NCBI GenBank assembly: GCA_030066475.1
Contig: JASJBO010000429.1
Location: 1-5,676 of the forward strand
DNA length: 5,676 nt
Source: Myxococcota bacterium
GTDB taxonomy: Bacteria; Myxococcota_A; UBA9160; PR03
Reading direction: 5' to 3'
The notes under the pieces are model-generated. The model did no database searches and was not told the origin of the DNA. It saw only the letters and a program-made list of their open reading frames with translations. This document shows positions 1 through 4,937 of the stretch, piece by piece. Numbering within the stretch: the first letter of the stretch is position 1; every line of letters begins with the position of its first letter. The translations under genes were made by a program, and so were the position numbers.

Positions 1-1
1 G

Positions 2-121
2 GAGGATCGGGTCGCTCGTCTCGAGAACGCACTCGCGCAGCTTTCTCACTTCATCCAGCAATCCCAGCGCCCCGACGTCGGGAGATCTCCGCTGCGCAAC
101 GAGAGTGACGATAGCGAGTGA
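2..121 (+). CDS. 3' end of an unidentified protein with a short coiled-coil-like tail (partial)
   Basis: Only the last 39 residues are in the window; the gene starts upstream of base 1, and its TGA stop is at 119-121. I do not recognise the protein. The visible part begins with a heptad-like amphipathic helix (EDRVARLENALAQLSHFI) and ends in a polar, acidic tail (NESDDSE). The frame was chosen because it reads without a break from the edge, has a plausible helix, and ends just before a hairpin that looks like a terminator. The first frame also stays open to 108 but gives a less natural protein. The helix could be an oligomerisation tail of a larger structural or secreted protein, but nothing here shows function. 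The hairpin after it suggests that it is not transcribed with the downstream cluster. Confidence 0.5.
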   Translation, partial: EDRVARLENALAQLSHFIQQSQRPDVGRSPLRNESDDSE

Positions 122-140
122 TCGAGCTCGCTCGTCGCAA

Positions 141-177
141 GGAGAGCCCGCGTCCTGACCGGGACGCGGGCCTCTCC
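141..177 (+). terminator. Strong G+C-rich hairpin after the partial gene, possible terminator
   Basis: The 5' arm at 141-155 (GGAGAGCCCGCGTCC) pairs with the 3' arm at 161-177 (GGGACGCGGGCCTCTCC), leaving one unpaired G and a loop of about 5-6 bases. It starts 19 bases after the stop of the partial gene and ends 19 bases before the GTG of the next gene. No run of T follows the stem, so it does not meet the usual definition of an intrinsic terminator. It could still terminate in a high-G+C genome, protect a 3' end, or act as a 5'-UTR structure of the downstream operon. Confidence 0.55.
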
Positions 178-196
178 TGCAGATCGGACGCTCCTC

Positions 197-946
197 GTGT
201 TCCTCATCCTCTCTGAACGTACGGACGAGTCCGCGTTCTGGACGTACCATCGTCTCCTCGAGCGGGGCGTGGCACCCATCGAATGGGTGACGCCCGAGGC
301 GCTGGCCTACGCCCGCTGGATCCATCGGGTCGGGCGCGGGACGTCATCCGTGGAAGTCGTCCTCGCGGACGGCCGTCGCCTCCGTGGGGACGAAGTCCGC
401 GGGACGCTCAACCGGCTGCTGTTCGTGCCTCGCGACCAACTCGCGCTCGTCCAACCCTCGGATCGCGAGTATGTCGCCCAGGAGCTGTCGGCGCTCTACG
501 CAAGCTGGCTGTACAGCTTGCCCGATCCGGTCTTGAACCGGGGGTCGGGCCAGTGTCTCTCGGGTAGGATTCGTCACATCTCGGAGTGGATCTGGCTCGC
601 AAGCCGCTGCGGGCTTCCCGTCCCCGAATACCGCTTCGCGGGGGATGCGCCGCTCGAAGACTTCAACCTCCACGCCACGGTTCCCCACCTGGCGTCGCCT
701 TCGCGAGCGCTCGTCGTCCTCGACGGAATGGTGTTCGGATCTCCCGTGCCGAAGGAGATCGCCGGGGGTTGTCAAGCGCTCGCTCGACGTTCCCAGCTCC
801 GCATCCTCGGCGTGGAGTTCACCGTCGACGAACGGGAGAACTGGAGCCTGGCTGGAGTCTCGCACTGTCCCGATCTGAGACTGGGAGGCGAGCCGCTCAT
901 CGATCGACTCGCGGCCGCCTTCCAGGGTCGGAGTGCCGTCGCGTGA
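197..946 (+). CDS. Degenerate ATP-grasp-like partner protein, 249 aa
   Basis: The product appears to be a shortened relative of the ATP-grasp encoded by the next gene. Residues 1-80 match its opening domain in layout: a beta-strand start (FLILSERTDES against IFLCGIPSEPS), then V-E-V-V-L-A-D-G-R-R-L against E-V-L-L-R-D-G-R-V-L, then LNRLLFVP against YTRLMDYRLLP. Residues 92-145 (ELSALYASWLYSLPDPVLNR, later GLPVPEY) parallel the helix leading to VMNRS and GFATPST. Near the C-terminus, ILGVEFTVDE followed by GVSHCPDL sits where the enzyme has AGIDLKV and CLEVNPSP, so the metal-binding Asp and the Glu/Asn pair are replaced. The central nucleotide-binding region is mostly missing. I infer a non-catalytic partner, for example for substrate recognition or as a heterodimer subunit. 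The GTG start at 197 is kept because the first beta strand starts at once; no good Shine-Dalgarno precedes it. The TGA stop overlaps the next gene's GTG (943-946). The family link rests on reading alignment by eye. Confidence 0.75.
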   Translation: MFLILSERTDESAFWTYHRLLERGVAPIEWVTPEALAYARWIHRVGRGTSSVEVVLADGRRLRGDEVRGTLNRLLFVPRDQLALVQPSDREYVAQELSALYASWLYSLPDPVLNRGSGQCLSGRIRHISEWIWLASRCGLPVPEYRFAGDAPLEDFNLHATVPHLASPSRALVVLDGMVFGSPVPKEIAGGCQALARRSQLRILGVEFTVDERENWSLAGVSHCPDLRLGGEPLIDRLAAAFQGRSAVA

Positions 947-1866
947 TCTTCCTGTGTGGAATCCCGTCCGAGCCTTCCCTTGGGCTGGTTCAGCGGGAGC
1001 TCGGAGCGATCGGCGCGCCCCATGTCGTCTTTCATCAACGTCGATTCGCCGAGCTGGCCATCGAGGTCCTGCTGCGTGATGGCCGGGTCCTGGGCCTCAT
1101 GCGGCTGGGCTCCGAGGGGTACGACCTCGAGGAATTTCGGGCCGTCTACACGCGGCTGATGGATTACCGCCTCTTGCCCGAGATCGAGCCACTGCCGCCC
1201 GAGGCGCCGGCCCGCATCCAGTGCCACAACGTGCATGCAGCCCTGATGCAATGGTACGAACTCGCGCCGGGCCGTGTCATGAATCGAAGTCGCGATCTGG
1301 TGAACAGCTACTCCAAGCCGCTGCAAACGCAGATGATCCAACGCTGCGGCTTCGCGACACCCAGCACCGTTGTCACGAACGATCCCGAAACCGTTTGGGA
1401 GTTCAAGCGCACCCACGGGCGTGTGATCTACAAGTCAGCGAGCTACGTGCGATCGATCGTGCGATTGCTCGAGGAAGACGACATGCGTCGTCTCTTCTCC
1501 ATCTATACCTGTCCGGTGCAGTTCCAGGAGTACATCGAGGGCGAGAACGTTCGCGTGCACACGATCGGAGATCGCTGCTTCGGCACCAGGATCCAGACGC
1601 CGACCGTGGACTATCGGTACTCCCATCTCGAGGGCGAACAGGAGAAGCTCGAAGCGGTCGAGCTCTCGGACGAACTCGAACAGCGATGTCTGTCCCTGGC
1701 GGCCACCTTCGGGTTGGAGTTCGCAGGAATCGACCTGAAGGTCACGGCGGCCGGTGAGGTTCACTGCCTCGAGGTCAATCCTTCGCCAGCCTTCAGCTAT
1801 TACGAGCTGCACACGGGACAGCGGATTTCCAGAGCCGTCGCGGAGCACCTGGCCGCAGCGGACTGA
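943..1866 (+). CDS. RimK/MvdD-like ATP-grasp ligase, 307 aa
   Basis: ATP-grasp enzymes activate a carboxylate as an acyl phosphate and join it to an amine or hydroxyl. In RiPP pathways the MvdD/graspetide ligases form omega-ester or omega-amide links on a precursor peptide. Residues 1-110 form the pre-ATP-grasp domain. The ATP-grasp fold follows, with SYSKPLQTQMI (K126), the nucleotide-binding lysine in VIYKSAS (K164), the adenine-contacting hinge QFQEYIEG (Q195, E196) leading into NVRVHTIG, the metal ligand D264 in AGIDLKV, and E277 and N279 in LEVNPSPAF. All expected catalytic residues are present, so it is probably active. The start is the GTG at 943, inside the previous gene's stop (GTGA overlap), because IFLCGIPSE gives the normal first strand. 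An upstream extension in frame to 586 would lie wholly within the previous gene and has no family character. It sits directly before the candidate substrate gene. A RimK-like ligase acting on another protein or small molecule remains possible. Confidence 0.88.
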   Translation: MIFLCGIPSEPSLGLVQRELGAIGAPHVVFHQRRFAELAIEVLLRDGRVLGLMRLGSEGYDLEEFRAVYTRLMDYRLLPEIEPLPPEAPARIQCHNVHAALMQWYELAPGRVMNRSRDLVNSYSKPLQTQMIQRCGFATPSTVVTNDPETVWEFKRTHGRVIYKSASYVRSIVRLLEEDDMRRLFSIYTCPVQFQEYIEGENVRVHTIGDRCFGTRIQTPTVDYRYSHLEGEQEKLEAVELSDELEQRCLSLAATFGLEFAGIDLKVTAAGEVHCLEVNPSPAFSYYELHTGQRISRAVAEHLAAAD

Positions 1867-1874
1867 CTCGGAAC

Positions 1875-1880
1875 GGGAGG
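1875..1880 (+). promoter_or_regulatory. Shine-Dalgarno site of the 177-aa protein gene
   Basis: GGGAGG lies 7 bases before the ATG at 1888 and is the clearest ribosome binding site in the cluster; the neighbouring genes rely on stop/start overlaps. An independent strong site here fits a product needed in larger amounts than the enzymes, as a peptide substrate would be. That last point is inference. Confidence 0.65.
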
Positions 1881-1887
1881 AACCCAG

Positions 1888-2421
1888 ATGCATTCGAAGA
1901 AGAAGAAAGCCCGAAGGCATGCCGCCGCCGAGGGTCTCGCGACGGCACTCGGGGGCTCCGAGGCTTTTCCCCTCGGTGAGGATCGCAACGTCGGCACGCT
2001 GAAGCTCAAGGGGCGTCTCTACCGCTCCCCGCGCAGGGGACATCTCATCCTCCAGCGGACCGGAAGCTGCTGCGAGGGAGTCGCCGTCGAGATGCCCGAA
2101 GACGCCGTCGAAGACATCGATCTTGCATTCGAAGACAGCGCCGGTCGCCGCACCTACGTGGTCTCCGTATCCGCCGGTTGCCCCGTCGGGCTGGTCGTGC
2201 CGACCGCGGAACCAAGGGACCGGCCGGTCGCGAACCAGCCCCACGAGTATCCGAGCATGGTCGCCTGGCAAGCCGCTCCTTGGCGGGCTCAGCCGGCTCG
2301 CGCGAGTTCGCTGGGCGGCTACGTTGAGCCCACGGGCTACGCGAACCACGATCCCTACCAGGTGGGATATGCAGCGCAGCAAGCCAACCCGGCCGACGTC
2401 GATCCCAGCACAAAGTCGTGA
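1888..2421 (+). CDS. Unknown 177-aa protein, candidate RiPP precursor or substrate carrier
   Basis: I do not recognise this protein. Residues 1-11 are strongly basic (MHSKKKKARRH). Residues 35-106 look like a small beta-rich folded segment (VGTLKLKGRLYRS, HLILQRTG, TYVVSVSAG, GLVVPT) with cysteines at 61, 62 and 98 and an acidic stretch at 66-83. From about 107 to the end it becomes a low-complexity tail rich in Pro, Ala, Gly, Gln and aromatics: Y121, W127, W132, Y145, Y151, Y157, Y161. There is no signal peptide, membrane segment, GG-type cleavage site at a standard place, or nitrile-hydratase-like leader. It lies between an ATP-grasp gene and a RiPP-type radical SAM gene, has its own good ribosome binding site, and its TGA overlaps the next gene's start. 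As the only small non-enzyme gene in the cluster, it is the best candidate for the modified substrate, with the folded part as leader and the tail as core. It could instead be an accessory or chaperone protein. The existence of the gene is well supported; its role is not. Confidence 0.8.
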   Translation: MHSKKKKARRHAAAEGLATALGGSEAFPLGEDRNVGTLKLKGRLYRSPRRGHLILQRTGSCCEGVAVEMPEDAVEDIDLAFEDSAGRRTYVVSVSAGCPVGLVVPTAEPRDRPVANQPHEYPSMVAWQAAPWRAQPARASSLGGYVEPTGYANHDPYQVGYAAQQANPADVDPSTKS

Positions 2422-4286
2422 TGCCTGGCTCCGGTGTCCGCGTGCTGCTCGTCAACATGCCTTTCGCAGCGATCGATCAGCCGTCCATCGCGCTGGGCCT
2501 GTTCAAGGCGCAACTCCGGGAACGAGGCATTGCGTGCGACGTCGCGGACCTCAACGTACGGTTCGCCCAGCAGGTCGGGTGGGACAGCTACGACGCGGTT
2601 CATCGCTCATCCTCGACCCTCGCAGGCGAGCAGATGTTCTCCGAGCAGCTGTTCGCGGGATACGTCCCGTCCTACGAGGAGTACGCCGCCCGTGTCCTGC
2701 CGCGATTGGACGATCGAACCCGATCGCAGCTGTACCACCTCAAGATCCACGTCCCTCACTTCCTCTCGGCGTGCCTCCGGCAGTTCTCCTGGGCGGACTA
2801 CGACATCATCGGCTTCAGCACGATGTTCGAGCAGAATCTCTCGAGCTTGAGCCTGGCCCATCTGATCAAGAGACACTTCCCCGACAAGACGATCGTCTTC
2901 GGCGGCGCCAACTGCGAGGAGATCATGGGGCGCACGCTTCACGAGTGCTTCCCTTTCGTCGACATCGTCTGCAGCGGGGAGGCCAGCGTGACCTTCCCCG
3001 AACTCGTCCTGCGCTTGACACACGGCCATCCGATCGAAGATCTCCCGGGCATCGTCTATCGAGCCGGGAGTCGATCGATCGACACCGGGCCTCCGACGAA
3101 GCTCCGCGAGCTCGACTCCCTTCCCGCGCCGGACTACGACGACTACTTCCGCACGATCGAAGGCACACGGGCCCCCATCACGCCCAGCCTCCCCATCGAG
3201 ACGGCGCGGGGGTGCTGGTGGGGAGAAAAGGTGATGTGTACGTTCTGTGGCCTGAACGGACAGAGCATCGCCTTCCGTGCGAAGAGCCCCGAGCGAGCAC
3301 TCGAGGAGGTTCTCGAGCTCACTCGCAAGTACCCCGTCGGGTTCGTCCGGGCGGTCGACAACATGATGCCGCCCAGCTACTACGAGGGCTTTCTGCCAGA
3401 GCTCGCGGAGGCCAATCCCGGCGTCGAGTTCTTCTACGAGGTCCGCCCCGATCTCAGCAAGCGAGAGATCGCCGCTCTCGCCCGCGCGCGTATCACCCGA
3501 GTGCAAGCGGGCGTCGAGAGCCTGGACACGCACATCCTGAAGCTCATGCGCAAGGGCACCACCGGCCTCGCGAACATCGAACTCCTCCGCTGGTGCCAGA
3601 TGGCGGGCATTACCGTCGATTGGAACCTGCTGTTCGGCTTCCCCGGCGAGCGCCGCGAGGACTATCAGCGCAACCTCGACCTCGCCAGGGTGTTGACCCA
3701 TCTTCGGCCGCCTTCCAGCATCGGGAAGGTGCGGCTCGACAGATTCAGCGCGAACTTCGAGCAGGCCGCGGAGATCGGGTTCACAAGAGTGCGCCCGTGG
3801 AGTCTGTTCCGCTACGTCTATCCGTTCTCCGAAGAGATCCTCGCTGATCTCGTCTACTACTTCGACCACGAAGACGAAGTGGAGGTGGATACGGGCGGGA
3901 CCTTCGAGCAGCTGCGCGAGCACGTTCAGCGCTGGCAGCGACGCCAGGACAAGCTCTACTGCGAGGAATCCAGTGCCGGGCGTCTCGTCATTCGAGACAC
4001 TCGACCCGTGGCGCGGAGTCCCGAGGTTCACCTGAACGGCATCGAGAGCGCGATCTACGGGCATTGCGATTCGCGGAGGAGGGTTGCAGACGTCATGGAG
4101 TGGCTGCGCGAATCCTGCGGAATGGAGGTCGCGTCCGAAGCCGTGGCGGCGATCCTCGACGACTTCGTGTCGCGCGATCTCATGGTCGAGGAAGGGGGCC
4201 GCTACCTGAGCCTCGCGATCTTCGGCCAATTCGCTGATCAACGGAGCGGCGCGGAACGCGAAGCGGCGCACGCGCCAGTCTATTGA
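2421..4286 (+). CDS. Cobalamin-dependent radical SAM enzyme, RiPP-maturation C-methyltransferase type, 621 aa
   Basis: This family uses SAM, a 4Fe-4S cluster and cobalamin to place methyl groups on unactivated carbons of peptide substrates; PoyB and PoyC of polytheonamide synthesis are characterised examples of such chemistry. Residues 5-45 (VRVLLVNMPF, PSIALGLFKAQL) and about 125-200 (IIGFSTMFEQN, IVFGGANCE, CSGEASVTFPEL) form the B12-binding Rossmann part. The radical SAM core begins at IETARGCWWGEKVMCTFCG, with cluster cysteines 265, 273 and 276 spaced CX7CX2C as in the RiPP-maturation subfamily, and continues through FRAKSPERALEE, GVESLDTHILKLMRKG and LLFGFPGE to about 470. A C-terminal region (about 515-600, ending GRYLSLAIF) looks like a small winged-helix, PqqD-like domain. 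The length is normal for the family. ATG 2421 overlaps the preceding TGA; the GTG at 2418 would add one residue. No strong ribosome binding site is seen, so translational coupling is likely. The family is certain; the substrate and methylated position are unknown. Confidence 0.93.
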   Translation: MPGSGVRVLLVNMPFAAIDQPSIALGLFKAQLRERGIACDVADLNVRFAQQVGWDSYDAVHRSSSTLAGEQMFSEQLFAGYVPSYEEYAARVLPRLDDRTRSQLYHLKIHVPHFLSACLRQFSWADYDIIGFSTMFEQNLSSLSLAHLIKRHFPDKTIVFGGANCEEIMGRTLHECFPFVDIVCSGEASVTFPELVLRLTHGHPIEDLPGIVYRAGSRSIDTGPPTKLRELDSLPAPDYDDYFRTIEGTRAPITPSLPIETARGCWWGEKVMCTFCGLNGQSIAFRAKSPERALEEVLELTRKYPVGFVRAVDNMMPPSYYEGFLPELAEANPGVEFFYEVRPDLSKREIAALARARITRVQAGVESLDTHILKLMRKGTTGLANIELLRWCQMAGITVDWNLLFGFPGERREDYQRNLDLARVLTHLRPPSSIGKVRLDRFSANFEQAAEIGFTRVRPWSLFRYVYPFSEEILADLVYYFDHEDEVEVDTGGTFEQLREHVQRWQRRQDKLYCEESSAGRLVIRDTRPVARSPEVHLNGIESAIYGHCDSRRRVADVMEWLRESCGMEVASEAVAAILDDFVSRDLMVEEGGRYLSLAIFGQFADQRSGAEREAAHAPVY

Positions 4287-4289
4287 TCG

Positions 4290-4937
4290 ATGGACCCGCG
4301 GCTCGAAGCGCTTCGCGATTCGTTCGACGCCTCAGCTCCGTTGCGGGAGGGGCAAGGCTGTGTGGTCTATGAGCGCTTTCCCGAGTCCGATTGGCTCGAA
4401 GCGCTGCATTCCGAGGTCAGGAGTCTCTCGGATCGTGCTCAGCGGCAGGACGTCGCAGAGGGGGATGCCGACGACGTGCGCGGCGGAACACCGCGAAGAA
4501 GCCTGCTGACGGTCGAAGGCGGCCCGCAGCTAAAGGACTTCTATGCCGATCCATCCCTGACCAAGGCGCTCTCGGAGCAGTGCGGCGTCTCCCTCCGGCC
4601 GAGGGGCCCCGAAGGCAGCTACAGCCTCTACGTCCGCGCCGGCGATCACCTGGGTCTTCACAGGGACATGGAGGAATGCGACGTCGCCTTCATCACCGTC
4701 CTGGAAGACACGGCCCCTCCCGGTGACGGTGGCACCCTCGTCGTCTACCGCGGGCGTTGCGACGAGCCGCTCGCCAGCATCCGGGCTCGGCCTGACTCCG
4801 GCGCCGAAGCCGTGCACGCTCGGCCCGGGCAGTCGATCCTGCTCGCTGGCGGGCTGGTCCCTCACTGTGTGACTCCCACCGCCGCAGGCCAGGTGCGCAT
4901 CATCTCCGCTCTCTGCTTCCAGGTCGATCGAGAATGA
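4290..4937 (+). CDS. 2-oxoglutarate/Fe(II) oxygenase-like protein (prolyl-hydroxylase-type fold), 215 aa
   Basis: Members of this superfamily use Fe(II), O2 and 2-oxoglutarate, most often to hydroxylate an unactivated carbon. The double-stranded beta-helix is visible in the second half. SYSLYVRAGDHLGLHRDMEECD supplies the first iron ligands H124 and D126. VAFITVLED and GGTLVVYRG are the middle strands. GQSILLAGGLVPHCV gives the distal iron ligand H192, and QVRIISALCFQ places R203 eleven residues later, where the 2-oxoglutarate carboxylate is normally bound. The facial triad and cosubstrate Arg are all present, so it is probably active. Residues 1-90 are a family-variable helical part. It starts 3 bases after the radical SAM stop and closes the operon, which suggests that it acts on the same product, as PoyI does in polytheonamide synthesis. 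Its last 38 bases overlap the convergent sulfatase gene. No membrane segment or signal peptide is seen. Halogenation or another outcome cannot be excluded from sequence, although the Asp ligand favours hydroxylation. Confidence 0.82.
   Translation: MDPRLEALRDSFDASAPLREGQGCVVYERFPESDWLEALHSEVRSLSDRAQRQDVAEGDADDVRGGTPRRSLLTVEGGPQLKDFYADPSLTKALSEQCGVSLRPRGPEGSYSLYVRAGDHLGLHRDMEECDVAFITVLEDTAPPGDGGTLVVYRGRCDEPLASIRARPDSGAEAVHARPGQSILLAGGLVPHCVTPTAAGQVRIISALCFQVDRE

Noticed and set aside
586..942. In-frame extension of the ATP-grasp gene to a much earlier ATG at 586, giving 426 residues
   Set aside because: The added 119 residues are Arg/Pro/Ser-rich and lie wholly inside the preceding gene in another frame. 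The normal first beta strand of the family begins at the GTG at 943.
1888..2100. Nitrile-hydratase-like (NHLP) or LysW-like carrier identity for the 177-aa protein
   Set aside because: No NHLP helix pattern with a terminal GG site is seen, and there is no zinc-binding CxxC pairs with acidic C-terminal motif as in LysW.
1435..2382. Minus-strand open frame (315 codons) covering the end of the ATP-grasp gene and the small gene
   Set aside because: It has no recognisable domain and is antisense to the conserved ATP-grasp C-terminus. The plus-strand small gene has a Shine-Dalgarno and tight coupling on both sides.
2123..3847. Long plus-strand open frame (574 codons) overlapping the small protein and radical SAM genes
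   Set aside because: Its translation is dominated by Arg, Pro and Ser, typical of a shifted frame in G+C-rich DNA, and it crosses two well-supported genes.
2607..4271. Long open frame (554 codons) on the minus strand across the radical SAM gene
   Set aside because: It mirrors the codon pattern of the radical SAM gene in a G+C-rich sequence, has no family signature, and the plus-strand gene has unmistakable catalytic motifs.
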